This document shows, one piece after another, positions 1 to 7,356 of a stretch of DNA of 16,538 bases. Each line of letters starts with the position of its first letter. Position 1 is the stretch's first letter. This DNA is from DATLGD01 sp035540755 (GTDB lineage Bacteria > Actinomycetota > Actinomycetes > Mycobacteriales > SCTD01): positions 1-16,538 of the forward strand of contig DATLGD010000233.1 of assembly GCA_035540755.1 (NCBI GenBank). The letters run 5' to 3'. The notes beneath the pieces are model-generated. The model ran no database searches, was not told where the DNA came from, and saw only the letters and a program-made list of their open reading frames with translations. The translations under genes were made by a program, and so were the position numbers.

Positions 1-1314
1 CACCCGCTCCTGGGTCATCGCGTCCCGCTCGCGGATCGTCACGGCCGAGTCCTCGAGCGAGTCGAAGTCGACGGTGACGCAGTACGGCGTGCCGACCTCG
101 TCCTGCCGGCGGTAGCGGCGACCGATCGCGCCGGCGTCGTCGAAGTCGACGTTCCAGTGCTTTCGCAGATCGGCGGCCAGCGAGCGCGCGACCGGCGAGA
201 GGTCGGTGTTGCGCGACAGCGGCAGCACCGCCGCCTTCACCGGCGCGAGGCGCGGGTCGAGCTTGAGCACGACGCGCTTGTCGACGCCGCCCTTGGCGTT
301 CGGCGCCTCGTCCTCGGTGTAGGCGTCGAGCAGGAACGTCAGCGTGCACCGGTCGACGCCGGCGGCCGGCTCGATGACGTACGGCGTCCAGCGCTCGCCG
401 CTCTCCTGGTCGAACCAGTCGAGGTTCGCGCCGGTGGCCTTGGCGTGGACCGTGAGGTCGTAGTCGGTGCGGTTCGCGATGCCCTCGAGCTCGCCCCACT
501 CGCTGCCGACGAAGTCGAACTTGTACTCGATGTCGACGGTGCGCTTGGAGTAGTGCGACAGCTTCTCGGCCGGGTGCTCGAACAGGCGCAGCCGGTCGGC
601 CGCGATGCCGAGGTCGGTGTACCAGGCGAAGCGCTCGTCGATCCAGCGCTGGTGCCACTGCTCGTCCTCACCGGGCTTGACGAAGAACTCCATCTCCATC
701 TGCTCGAACTCGCGGGTGCGGAAGATGAAGTTGCCCGGGGTGATCTCGTTGCGGAAGCTCTTGCCGATCTGCCCGATCCCGAACGGCGGCTTCTTGCGCG
801 CCGACTGCTGCACGTTGAGGTAGTTGATGAAGATGCCCTGCGCGGTCTCGGGGCGCAGGTAGGCCAGGCCGCTCTCGTCCTCCACCGGACCGAGGTGGGT
901 CTTGAGCAGGCCGTTGAACATCTTCGGCTCGGTCCACACGTCGCGGTTGCCGCAGTTCGGGCAGGCGATCGCCTTCAGCTCCTTGCCGGACTGCTCCTCG
1001 AGGTGGTCGGCCCGGTAGCGCTTGTGGCAGGACGTGCACTCCACCAGCGGGTCGACGAACGCCTGCACGTGCCCGGAGGTCTCCCAGACCTCGCGGGCCA
1101 GGATCACGCACGAGTCGAGCCCGACGACGTCGTCGCGGCCCTGGACGACGGCCTTCCACCACTGCCGCTTCACGTTGTTCTTCAGCTCGACGCCGAGCGG
1201 CCCGTAATCCCACGACGCCCGCAGTCCGCCGTAGATCTCCGAGGAGGGGAACACCAGCCCCCGGCGCTTGGCGAGGCTGACGATGGTGTCCATGCGGTCG
1301 CTCTTGGCGGCCAT
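1..1314 (-). CDS. glyS: Glycine--tRNA ligase, class II alpha2 type (3' end cut by window edge)
   Basis: Cytosolic enzyme that charges tRNA-Gly with glycine using ATP. 438 codons are present from ATG at 1314; the family is about 460 residues, so roughly the last 20 are missing beyond the left edge. The N-terminus contains the glycine-enzyme hallmark IYGGLRASWDYGPLG (residues 27-41). Two Cys pairs (C93/C96 and C118/C121) look like the zinc site seen in actinobacterial members. Class II motif 2 is FRNEITPGNFIFRTREFEQ (188-206), and VIEPAAGVDR further on matches the motif 3 region. The start is set by AGGAG at 1320-1324, five bases upstream. The gene is divergent from the peroxiredoxin. A TAGCGT element (1355-1360, minus) could be its -10 box. 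This is the single-chain alpha2 enzyme, not the split GlyQ/GlyS form. Confidence 0.96.
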   Translation of the reverse strand, partial: MAAKSDRMDTIVSLAKRRGLVFPSSEIYGGLRASWDYGPLGVELKNNVKRQWWKAVVQGRDDVVGLDSCVILAREVWETSGHVQAFVDPLVECTSCHKRYRADHLEEQSGKELKAIACPNCGNRDVWTEPKMFNGLLKTHLGPVEDESGLAYLRPETAQGIFINYLNVQQSARKKPPFGIGQIGKSFRNEITPGNFIFRTREFEQMEMEFFVKPGEDEQWHQRWIDERFAWYTDLGIAADRLRLFEHPAEKLSHYSKRTVDIEYKFDFVGSEWGELEGIANRTDYDLTVHAKATGANLDWFDQESGERWTPYVIEPAAGVDRCTLTFLLDAYTEDEAPNAKGGVDKRVVLKLDPRLAPVKAAVLPLSRNTDLSPVARSLAADLRKHWNVDFDDAGAIGRRYRRQDEVGTPYCVTVDFDSLEDSAVTIRERDAMTQERV

Positions 1315-1354
1315 GCGCGCTCCTGGGGTCCGGCTGGCTGTCGGGGAAGCGGTC

Positions 1355-1360
1355 ACGCTA
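1355..1360 (-). promoter_or_regulatory. Possible -10 element of glyS
   Basis: Reads TAGCGT on the minus strand, matching the TANNNT pattern of actinobacterial housekeeping promoters, 40 bases before the glyS ATG. No convincing -35 hexamer is visible. The predicted leader of about 33 bases carries the AGGAG ribosome site. I see no T-box structure. Confidence 0.3.
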
Positions 1361-1399
1361 CAAGCGGCGGCCGCGGGACCGGGCGGACAGACTGGGGGC

Positions 1400-1870
1400 A
1401 TGGCCTCCCCCCGACCCGGCGACCCCGCCCCCGAGATCGACCTGCCCGGCTGGCACGACGGCGCCGAGCACCGCTTCCGGCTGTCGGAGCAGCGCGGACG
1501 GCCGCTGGTGCTCGCGTTCTACCCGGGCGACGGCACGCCGGTGTGCACCCGCCAGCTGTGCGCGTACAGCGACGGCCTCGACGACCTGACCGCGACCGGC
1601 GCGCAGGTCTGGGGCATCTCGGCGCAGGACGTGGCCAGCCACCGCCGGTTCGCCGAGAGCCGGGGGCTGCGCCTGCCGCTGCTCGCCGACACCGAGAAGG
1701 CGGCGATCAGCGCCTACGGCGTCGGGGGGCTGCTGGCGGTCAAGCGGTCGGTGTTCGTCGTCGACGGCGCGGGTCGCATCGCCTGGTCGCACGTGTCGGC
1801 CGTGGGCCTGACCTACCGCGGCACCGACGAGCTCCTGGGCGTGCTCGCCCGCCTCACCCCCGCCACCTGA
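1400..1870 (+). CDS. Peroxiredoxin of the BCP/AhpC-TSA family
   Basis: 156-residue cytosolic thiol peroxidase, expected to reduce hydrogen peroxide or organic peroxides with thioredoxin as electron donor. The active-site segment is FYPGDGTPVCTRQLC (40-54): C49 is the likely peroxidatic cysteine and C54, five residues on, the likely resolving cysteine, the spacing of atypical 2-Cys BCP enzymes. The thioredoxin-fold C-terminal half has the usual KRSVFVVD strand (near 114-121). ATG 1400 is chosen because the match to the family begins at once with SPRPGDPAPEIDLPG. An upstream in-frame start at 1268 would run antisense into glyS and adds unrelated sequence. GGGGG lies directly before the ATG, so the ribosome site is unclear; a short-leader transcript is possible. 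It is convergent with the ABM-like gene across a hairpin. Confidence 0.9.
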   Translation: MASPRPGDPAPEIDLPGWHDGAEHRFRLSEQRGRPLVLAFYPGDGTPVCTRQLCAYSDGLDDLTATGAQVWGISAQDVASHRRFAESRGLRLPLLADTEKAAISAYGVGGLLAVKRSVFVVDGAGRIAWSHVSAVGLTYRGTDELLGVLARLTPAT

Positions 1871-1874
1871 ATCC

Positions 1875-1892
1875 ACAGCACCCTGGTGCTGT
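1875..1892. terminator. Hairpin terminator shared by two convergent genes
   Basis: Perfect 7-bp inverted repeat, ACAGCAC then loop CCTG then GTGCTGT, in the 42-base gap between the peroxiredoxin stop (1870) and the stop of the minus-strand ABM-like gene (1913). It is followed by TGATTT, only a weak T-run. Its place between convergent genes makes a bidirectional terminator the natural reading; the missing long T-run is usual in high-GC actinobacteria. Confidence 0.6.
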
Positions 1893-1912
1893 TGATTTCC
1901 GCAGGCGGGGTG

Positions 1913-2293
1913 TCAGAGGTCGCTGCTGGCGGGGCCGCTCGCCTCGCCGAGGCCGACGACGTCGGCGTCGCGGGCGCGCCGTGACGCCGAGGCCGACGCC
2001 GCGCCGCCCTCGACCTCGCGGAGCAGCTCGAACGCGCTCGGCTCGTCGCGCCCCTGCGCCAGCAGCGGGGCGGCGTGCACCTTCACCTCGAAGGCCCCGA
2101 GGCTGCGGCGGTAGGAGCCGACGCCGTCCCACTCCGTGCTCAGCACCCACAGGGCGGGGTCGTCGGCAGCGCGGCCGACCTTGCCGCGCAGGAAGCCCGG
2201 TCGCTCGGCGAAGGCCTGCAGGGCGGCCGCGGCGCTGTCCAGGAACGCCTGCGCGCCGTCGGGGGCGACGTCGAAGCGGGTGACCACGAGCAC
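1913..2293 (-). CDS. Small ABM-like (antibiotic biosynthesis monooxygenase fold) protein
   Basis: 126-residue soluble protein with one dimeric alpha-beta barrel domain of the ABM type. It starts with a beta strand (LVVTRFDVAPD, 2-12), then a helix with FLDSAAAALQAFAERPGFL (17-35), a strand with WVLSTEWDG (49-57) and a helix SYRRSLGAFEVKVHAAPLL (60-78). The tail from about 95 is low-complexity Ala/Ser/Arg. ABM-fold proteins include cofactor-free monooxygenases, but many are of unknown role, so the substrate cannot be named. GTG 2293 is chosen because the first strand starts there and a TAGCCT -10 box lies exactly seven bases upstream, suggesting a leaderless message. Starts further up would add Ala/Arg-rich sequence without similarity. 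In mycobacteria a small hypothetical gene (Rv2360c) lies between zur and uppS; whether it is the counterpart is not known to me. Confidence 0.7.
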   Translation of the reverse strand: MLVVTRFDVAPDGAQAFLDSAAAALQAFAERPGFLRGKVGRAADDPALWVLSTEWDGVGSYRRSLGAFEVKVHAAPLLAQGRDEPSAFELLREVEGGAASASASRRARDADVVGLGEASGPASSDL

Positions 2294-2300
2294 GACTGGC

Positions 2301-2306
2301 AGGCTA
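2301..2306 (-). promoter_or_regulatory. Likely -10 element of the ABM-like gene
   Basis: Reads TAGCCT on the minus strand, seven bases before GTG 2293. The spacing would put the transcript start on the start codon, a leaderless arrangement. The same TANNNT-7-base-start layout occurs before znuA and the MFS gene in this window. Confidence 0.45.
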
Positions 2307-2352
2307 GACCCCGACGCCGTCCGCCCGTCCCGGGCCGCAGGAGGAGCAGCAC

Positions 2353-2739
2353 GTGCCGAAGAGCAAGGGCCGACGCCAGCCGCCACGACGCCCCGCGCAG
2401 CGTCACACCTCGCCGCGACGGCCCGCTCCCCCGCCGGTGCCCGAGGTGACGGCGCCGGGTCTGCGCGGTGCGGTCGAGCGGCGCAGCGCTCCGCTGCTCA
2501 CGTGGCTGGCGGTGCAGCCCAAGGCGCTGGTGCCGGTCGGCTCGATCGCCCTGCTGGCCGGCGGCTTCCTCGCGCCCACCTGGCTGGCCGTCCCGCTGCT
2601 CGCCGTGCTGATCGCCCTGGTCGGGTGGCTGACCTACCTGTCCTGGCCGGCCATCGACCGCGGCGCCCGTGTGGTGCGCGTCGCGACGCTGCTGCTGCTG
2701 GTGATCGCCGTCGTCATCACAATCGCCGACGGGTCGTAG
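2353..2739 (+). CDS. Small membrane protein with basic Pro/Arg-rich N-terminus
   Basis: 128 residues; I do not recognise the family with certainty (possibly an actinobacterial DUF of the 6703 type). The first 45 residues are cytosolic-looking, rich in Arg, Pro and Lys. They are followed by hydrophobic segments at about 59-74 and 76-98 and a third at about 107-124, with a positively charged link IDRGARVVR (101-109). GTG 2353 is chosen because of the strong ribosome site AGGAGGAG at 2339-2346, six bases upstream. The gene is divergent from the ABM-like gene. Its stop (2737-2739) abuts the stop of uppS on the other strand (2740) with no intergenic base. No catalytic motif is seen; a structural or anchoring role is a guess. 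Confidence 0.75.
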   Translation: MPKSKGRRQPPRRPAQRHTSPRRPAPPPVPEVTAPGLRGAVERRSAPLLTWLAVQPKALVPVGSIALLAGGFLAPTWLAVPLLAVLIALVGWLTYLSWPAIDRGARVVRVATLLLLVIAVVITIADGS

Positions 2740-3543
2740 TCACACCGCGTTCGGCTGCGCCCCGCCGTAGCGACGGTCGCGTGAGGCGTACTCCTCCACG
2801 GCCTTCCACAGGTGCCGCCGGTCGACGTCGGGCCACAGCTCGTCGAGGAAGACCAGCTCGGCGTAGGCGGACTGCCAGAGCAGGAAGTTCGAGGTCCGTT
2901 GCTCGCCGGAGGTGCGCAGGAACAGGTCGACGTCGGGCATGTCCGGCTCGTCGAGGTACCGGGCGAGCACGCGCTCGTCGACTCTGGCCGGGTCGAGCCG
3001 GCCGACGGCGACGTCGAGTGCGAGCGCCCGCGCGGCGTCGCCGATCTCGGCCCGGCCGCCGTAGTTGACGCACATGGTGAGGGTGCAGACGTCGTTGCCG
3101 CGGGTGAGCTCCTCGGCCTCCTCGAGCTCGCGGATCACCGAGCGCCACAGCCGTGGGCGCCGGCCGGCCCACCGCACCCGCACGCCGAGCTCGTGCATCT
3201 CGTCGCGGCGGCGACGGATGACGTCGCGGTTGAACCCCATGAGGAAGCGCACCTCCTCCGGCGAGCGCTTCCAGTTCTCGGTGGAGAACGCGTACGCCGA
3301 GACCCAGCGCACGCCCAGCTCGATCGCGCCCTCGACGACGTCGAACAGCGAGCTCTCGCCCTCGGTGTGGCCGGCCGTGCGGGGCAGCCCGCGCTCCTTC
3401 GCCCATCGGCCGTTGCCGTCCATGACGATCGCGACGTGCCGCGGGACCAGTTCCGCCGGGATCGCGGGCGGCCGGGCGCCGGAGGGGTGCGGCGTGGGCG
3501 GGCGCACCGGTCCGCGGGCGGCCGCGGCGGGACGTCGCCTCAC
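2740..3543 (-). CDS. uppS: Isoprenyl diphosphate synthase (cis-prenyltransferase, UppS family)
   Basis: Adds isopentenyl diphosphate units in cis configuration to make the C50-C55 polyprenyl diphosphate that becomes the lipid carrier for peptidoglycan and arabinan precursors; acts at the cytoplasmic face of the membrane. The 267-residue protein has all family signatures: HVAIVMDGNGRWA (36-48) with catalytic D42, FSTENW (87-92), NYGGR (160-164) and RTSGEQR (210-216) followed by SNFLLWQSAYAELVF. The first 30 residues are a Pro/Arg-rich extension longer than in E. coli UppS. GTG 3543 overlaps the recO stop as GTGA, with a GGGGGAGGAGGG ribosome site just before it, so translation is probably coupled to recO. 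Chain length (undecaprenyl or decaprenyl) cannot be read from the sequence. The open frame runs far upstream antisense to other genes, but nothing there resembles the family. Confidence 0.95.
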   Translation of the reverse strand: MRRRPAAAARGPVRPPTPHPSGARPPAIPAELVPRHVAIVMDGNGRWAKERGLPRTAGHTEGESSLFDVVEGAIELGVRWVSAYAFSTENWKRSPEEVRFLMGFNRDVIRRRRDEMHELGVRVRWAGRRPRLWRSVIRELEEAEELTRGNDVCTLTMCVNYGGRAEIGDAARALALDVAVGRLDPARVDERVLARYLDEPDMPDVDLFLRTSGEQRTSNFLLWQSAYAELVFLDELWPDVDRRHLWKAVEEYASRDRRYGGAQPNAV

Positions 3544-4298
3544 CGCCCTCCTCCCCCGCTTCCCGTGCCGCTGCGCTCCACGAGGGGCAGCGACCGCAGG
3601 CCGCGCTCGAGGTGCCACTGCAGGTGCGCGGCCACCAGGCCACCGGCCTCCTTGCGGGTGCGCTGGTCGCTGGCGTCGGCGCCGTCCCAGTCGCCGCCGA
3701 GCAGGTCGAGCATGAGCCGCAGCGCCGACGGCGACGGCGAGGCGGCGCCGGCCGGGCGGCAGGCCGCGCACACGCTCCCGCCGGCCGGCACCGAGAAGGC
3801 GCGGTGCGGGCCGGACACCCCGCAGCGCGCGCAGTCGTCGAGCGCCGGGGCGTACCCGGACACGGCCATCGCGCGGAGCAGGAACGCGTCGAGGACCAGG
3901 GACGAGTCGTGCTCGGCCCCGGCGAGCGCCCGCAGCGCCCCGACGACGAGCAGGAACAGGCGCAGCGAGGGCTCGCGCTCCTCGCTGGTCAGCCGCTCCG
4001 CGGTCTCGAGGACGGCTGTGCCCGCGGTGTAGCGGGCGTAGTCGGCGACCAGGCGTTCGCCGTAGGCGTGCAGGCTCTCGGCCTGCACGACGACGTCGAG
4101 CGACCGGCCGGTGTACAGCTGCAGGTCGACGTGGCTGAACGGCTCGACCGTCGCCCCGAACTTCGACCGGGTGCGGCGCACGCCCTTCGCCACCGCCCGC
4201 ACGCGCCCGTTGCGACGGGTGAGGACGGTGACGATGCGATCGGCCTCGCCCAGCTTCTGCACGCGCAGGACCACGCCTTCGTCCCGGTACAGGCTCAC
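3540..4298 (-). CDS. recO: DNA repair protein RecO
   Basis: Recombination mediator that works with RecR (and RecF) to load RecA on SSB-coated single-stranded DNA and to anneal complementary strands. 252 residues. The N-terminal OB-fold domain opens with SLYRDEGVVLRVQKLGEAD (2-20), typical of actinobacterial RecO. The central helical part is followed by a four-Cys zinc site, C156/C159 and C177/C180, and the tail is Gly/Ser-rich. GTG 4298 is chosen because the family match begins at its second residue; the upstream extension to 4370 is unrelated. Ribosome-site complementarity is poor. A TACCGT element (4325-4330, minus) could be the -10 box. Its stop overlaps the uppS start. The EAL gene is transcribed divergently from the 112-base gap. 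Confidence 0.93.
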   Translation of the reverse strand: MSLYRDEGVVLRVQKLGEADRIVTVLTRRNGRVRAVAKGVRRTRSKFGATVEPFSHVDLQLYTGRSLDVVVQAESLHAYGERLVADYARYTAGTAVLETAERLTSEEREPSLRLFLLVVGALRALAGAEHDSSLVLDAFLLRAMAVSGYAPALDDCARCGVSGPHRAFSVPAGGSVCAACRPAGAASPSPSALRLMLDLLGGDWDGADASDQRTRKEAGGLVAAHLQWHLERGLRSLPLVERSGTGSGGGGR

Positions 4299-4324
4299 CG
4301 GCAGACCAGTTCGGGCACCTGCCC

Positions 4325-4330
4325 ACGGTA
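4325..4330 (-). promoter_or_regulatory. Possible -10 element of recO-uppS
   Basis: Reads TACCGT (TANNNT) on the minus strand, 27 bases before the recO GTG, in the gap between divergent recO and the EAL gene. No clear -35 hexamer was found, so support is modest. Confidence 0.3.
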
Positions 4331-4410
4331 GTCGGCCAAGTGCCTCCGGCGGGACCGCCGCGCGTGGCAAGGTGACGCGTCACGACGTCCCGGAAGGCGG
4401 ATGCTGCGCC

Positions 4411-5985
4411 GTGCTCGGCAAGAGCGGTCCCGCATGGGCGCTTCCGCCCGCCCCGCCGGACAGGTGGGGGATCCGGCTCGGCCTGGTGCTCGTGCCTGTC
4501 GTGCTCGTGGCCGCCGCAGCGCTCGTCCGGCTGCAGCGCGACGCGGGCGACGTGGGTGCCGCCGTGGCGCTCGCCGTCGCCGGTGTCGCGGGGCTGGTCG
4601 CCGCGGTGGCCCTGCACGTGCTGCAGTCCGTGCGCCTCGACGAGCGCCTGGCCCTGGCCGGCCTGGGCTTCGCCCTGCTGCCCGCGGTGACGTCGCTGCG
4701 CGCCCTCGCCGCCGAGCCGGGCAGCGGTGCTGACGCGGCGCTCGCCGTGCTGCAGTGGCTGGCCGTCCCCGTTCTCGTGCTGTGCGCCGCAGCAGGGGCC
4801 GGCCGGCGCCTCGGCGCCCTGGCGGCGGCCGTCGTGGCCGTCGCCGCCGCAGCCCCGGCGCTGGCCCCGGTGCGCTTCGCCGGCCTCGTCGACGACGGGG
4901 GCCGCGCGCCGTCGCTCGCGGCGCTCGAGCTGGCCGTGGCGCTGCTCGGCACGGTCGCCGTCCTGCTCTGGCTGCGCCGCAGCCCGGAGCAGGACGCCGG
5001 GCCGCACGGCTGGGTGGCGGCCGCACTCGTGGTCGGCGTGCTCGCCGCAGCCGCCCGGGCGGTCCTGCCGGACCGCACGGGTGCCGACTGGCAGCTGCTC
5101 GAGCAGCTGAGCACGCTCGCCGTCGTCGTGCCCGCCCTGGGTCTGGTGCTCTCCAGCTGCCGCCCGTACCGGCGGCAGAGCCGGCGGTGGCGTCAGCTGG
5201 AGGCCCAGGTGCGCTCGCTGCGAGCGGCCTCACCGCTGCTGCCGGGCCCGTCGATCACTCCCGAGGACGAGGACGGGCTGCCCTCCGAGTCGGAGGTCCG
5301 CGCCCTGCTGGACATCGGCAGGGTGGGCATCGCCCTGCAGCCGGTGGTCGGGCTGGCCGACGGCGTGGTCGTCGGGCACGAGGCGCTCGCGCGGTTCGGC
5401 GGACGGGTGCCCACCGACCGCTGGTTCCGGGGCGCGGGCCTCCACGGGCTGTCCGAGGAGCTCGAGCTGCTCACGTTGCGCGCCGCGCTCCGGACCCTGC
5501 CGGGCCTGCCGGAGGACGTCTCCCTGGCCGTCAACCTCTCTCCGGTCGCCCTCGCCGGCGCGGAGATCCTGGTCGAGCTGCGGCGGGCCGACCTCCGACG
5601 CGTCGTCGTCGAGATCACCGAGCACGAGGCGGTCCGCGACTACGCGGCCGCGCGGCGCCACCTCGACCAGCTGCGCGCGGAGGGCGCCCGGATCGCCGTC
5701 GACGACGTCGGCGCCGGCTTCGCGAGCCTGCGGCACCTGCTGCTCCTGCGGCCGGACATCATCAAGCTCGACCAGAGCCTGACCCGGGGCATCGACCGCG
5801 ACCCCCGCCAGCGGGGGGTGGTCGTGGCCCTGACCCGGTTCGCGGCGGAGGTCGGCATCGAGGTGGTCGCCGAGGGCGTCGAGACGGCCGAGCAGGCGGT
5901 CGCCCTGCAGTCGATCGGGCTGGTCGTCGGCCAGGGCTGGGGGCTCGGGGTGCCGGTCCTGCAGCGCGAGGAGCCGGCCCCCTAG
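4411..5985 (+). CDS. Membrane-anchored EAL-domain cyclic di-GMP phosphodiesterase
   Basis: 524 residues. The N-terminal half is a membrane domain with about eight hydrophobic segments (near 20-40, 50-71, 79-97, 109-128, 133-150, 168-189, 200-218, 232-250). A basic linker (251-271) leads to an EAL domain from about 295 to the end. The residues needed for c-di-GMP hydrolysis are visible: Q310, E324 in EAL, N375 in NLSP, the E401/E404 pair in EITE, D431-D432, K452 in KLD, E488 in EGVE and Q508. It is therefore probably an active enzyme giving pGpG. There is no GGDEF domain. The multi-helix N-terminus is probably a sensor; its signal is unknown. GTG 4411 precedes the first membrane segment, with GGAAGG some 13 bases upstream; GTG 4372 is an alternative. 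The stop TAG shares the palindrome CTAG with the era stop. Confidence 0.88.
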   Translation: MLGKSGPAWALPPAPPDRWGIRLGLVLVPVVLVAAAALVRLQRDAGDVGAAVALAVAGVAGLVAAVALHVLQSVRLDERLALAGLGFALLPAVTSLRALAAEPGSGADAALAVLQWLAVPVLVLCAAAGAGRRLGALAAAVVAVAAAAPALAPVRFAGLVDDGGRAPSLAALELAVALLGTVAVLLWLRRSPEQDAGPHGWVAAALVVGVLAAAARAVLPDRTGADWQLLEQLSTLAVVVPALGLVLSSCRPYRRQSRRWRQLEAQVRSLRAASPLLPGPSITPEDEDGLPSESEVRALLDIGRVGIALQPVVGLADGVVVGHEALARFGGRVPTDRWFRGAGLHGLSEELELLTLRAALRTLPGLPEDVSLAVNLSPVALAGAEILVELRRADLRRVVVEITEHEAVRDYAAARRHLDQLRAEGARIAVDDVGAGFASLRHLLLLRPDIIKLDQSLTRGIDRDPRQRGVVVALTRFAAEVGIEVVAEGVETAEQAVALQSIGLVVGQGWGLGVPVLQREEPAP

Positions 5986-6911
5986 AAGCCGAGCTTGCGC
6001 AGCTGCTTGGGGTCGCGCTGCCAGTCCTTGGCCACGCTCACGTGCAGGTTCAGGTACACCTTGGTCCCGAGCAGCCGCTCGATCTGCAGGCGGGCGGTGG
6101 TGCCGACCTCGCGCAGCCGGCTGCCGCCGTGCCCCAGCACGATCGCCTTCTGGCTGGAACGCTCGACGTGCAGCGTGGCGTACACGTCGAGCAGTGCGTT
6201 GTCCGCGGACCGCCCCTCGCGCAGCCCCATCTCCTCGACGGTGACGGCCAGGGAGTGCGGCAGCTCGTCGCGAACGCCCTCGAGGGCGGCCTCGCGGACC
6301 AGCTCGGCGACGAGCACCTGCTCGGGCTCGTCGGTGAGCTCGCCGTCGGGATAGAGGGCCGGGCCCGACGGGAGCCGGGCGACGAGCAGGTCGGCCAGCA
6401 GCTGCACCTGGAAGTCCTCGACAGCGCTGACCGGCACCACCTCGGCCCAGTCGGCGAGGTCGTTGACGGCGAGCAGCTGCTCGCCGATCTGCTTCTTGCT
6501 CGCCTTGTCGGTCTTGGTGACCACGGCGAGCACCGGCGTCTTGACCTCGGCGAGCTCGGCGGCGATGAAGCGGTCCCCCGGACCGACCTTCTCGTCGGCC
6601 GGGATGCACTGGCACACCACGTCGACGCCGGCGTAGGTCTCGCGCACCAGGTCGTTGAGGCGCTGCCCGAGCAGCGTGCGCGGCTTGTGCAGGCCCGGCG
6701 TGTCGACGAGGACCAGCTGGGCGTCCGGCCGGTGCACGATGCCCCGCACGGCGTGCCGGGTCGTCTGCGGCCGGCTGCTGGTGATGGCCACCTTCGAGCC
6801 GGTGAGCGCGTTGGTGAGGGTCGACTTGCCGGCGTTCGGCCGGCCGACGAAGCAGACGAAGCCGCTGCGGAAGGTCCCGCCGGCGTCGGCCCGGTCGGTG
6901 GAGTCGCTCAC
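5982..6911 (-). CDS. era: GTPase Era
   Basis: Essential GTPase that binds the 3' end of 16S rRNA and helps mature the 30S subunit. 309 residues. GTP-binding motifs in order: G1 GRPNAGKST (23-31), G3 DTPG (70-73), G4 TKTD (132-135, in place of NKxD) and G5 SA (162-163). The C-terminal KH RNA-binding domain spans about 255-295, with VLGHGGSRLREVG where many homologues have GKGG. GTG 6911 starts at SDSTDRADAG and leaves about 20 residues before the G1 strand. The 64-base gap to the upstream cytidine-deaminase-like gene holds no obvious terminator, so it is probably in the same transcript. Downstream it runs directly into the convergent EAL gene. Confidence 0.96.
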   Translation of the reverse strand: MSDSTDRADAGGTFRSGFVCFVGRPNAGKSTLTNALTGSKVAITSSRPQTTRHAVRGIVHRPDAQLVLVDTPGLHKPRTLLGQRLNDLVRETYAGVDVVCQCIPADEKVGPGDRFIAAELAEVKTPVLAVVTKTDKASKKQIGEQLLAVNDLADWAEVVPVSAVEDFQVQLLADLLVARLPSGPALYPDGELTDEPEQVLVAELVREAALEGVRDELPHSLAVTVEEMGLREGRSADNALLDVYATLHVERSSQKAIVLGHGGSRLREVGTTARLQIERLLGTKVYLNLHVSVAKDWQRDPKQLRKLGF

Positions 6912-6975
6912 CGCACCAGTCTGCCCGAGGCGCCGGTCGGCCTGCGGCACCTCGCCCGCCTGGCGGAAGAGCGGC

Positions 6976-7356
6976 TCAGGTCACCAGGGTCTGGCGCACC
7001 GTGCCGTCGGGGCCGGCGAGCATGACGGGCACGCCGACGCCGAACTCGCGCAGGACCGCGAGGTCGGCCTCGCTCGGCAGCCCCGCGGTGACCACCACCG
7101 CGGCCTCGAACTGCCGGGCACCGGAGGACGCGGCGGCGACCACGGCACCTCGCAGCGCGGAGGTGGTCAGCGTCGTGTCGGCGTTCTCGACCGTGGCCGC
7201 GGCGTAGGTGCGGCCGTCGGCGTCACGCACGGCGGCACCCTCGGCCGCCCCGGAGCGGGGTGCGTGGGCGCGCAGTCGGGCGCCGCGGGCCAGCGTCATC
7301 AGCTTGCCGTCCTCGGCGGACAGCTCGCCGGTGGCGGCAGGGGACGGATCAGGCAC
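6976..7356 (-). CDS. Cytidine-deaminase-like protein lacking catalytic residues
   Basis: 126 residues with the outline of the small cytidine deaminase fold: a helix LSAEDGKLMTLARGARLRA (12-30), strands around AAVRDADGRTYAAATVENA (41-59), then a helix TLTTSALRGAVVAAASSGA (62-80) and a strand AAVVVTAG (85-92). True deaminases have a CAER-type motif in this helix and a PCxxC zinc site later. Here the first reads SALR (66-69) and the second LPSEAD (93-98), and the protein has no cysteine at all. It cannot bind the usual zinc or deaminate by the known mechanism, so a binding or scaffold role is more likely. The counterpart in the mycobacterial block is Rv2365c. GTG 7356 overlaps the end of the CBS gene by eight bases and has GAGGAG seven bases upstream, so translation is coupled. 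Confidence 0.75.
   Translation of the reverse strand: MPDPSPAATGELSAEDGKLMTLARGARLRAHAPRSGAAEGAAVRDADGRTYAAATVENADTTLTTSALRGAVVAAASSGARQFEAAVVVTAGLPSEADLAVLREFGVGVPVMLAGPDGTVRQTLVT

Noticed and set aside
1315..1399. A T-box or other riboswitch controlling glyS
   Set aside because: The leader after the likely -10 box is only about 33 bases, too short for a T-box, and no specifier-type structure was seen.
157..2283. Very long plus-strand open frame across glyS, the peroxiredoxin and the ABM-like gene
   Set aside because: It is antisense to glyS and resembles no protein family; long shadow frames are normal at this GC content.
3544..5007. A 755-residue version of uppS with a long N-terminal extension
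   Set aside because: The extension is antisense to the EAL gene and out of frame over recO. The GTGA junction with a strong ribosome site at 3543 explains the real start.
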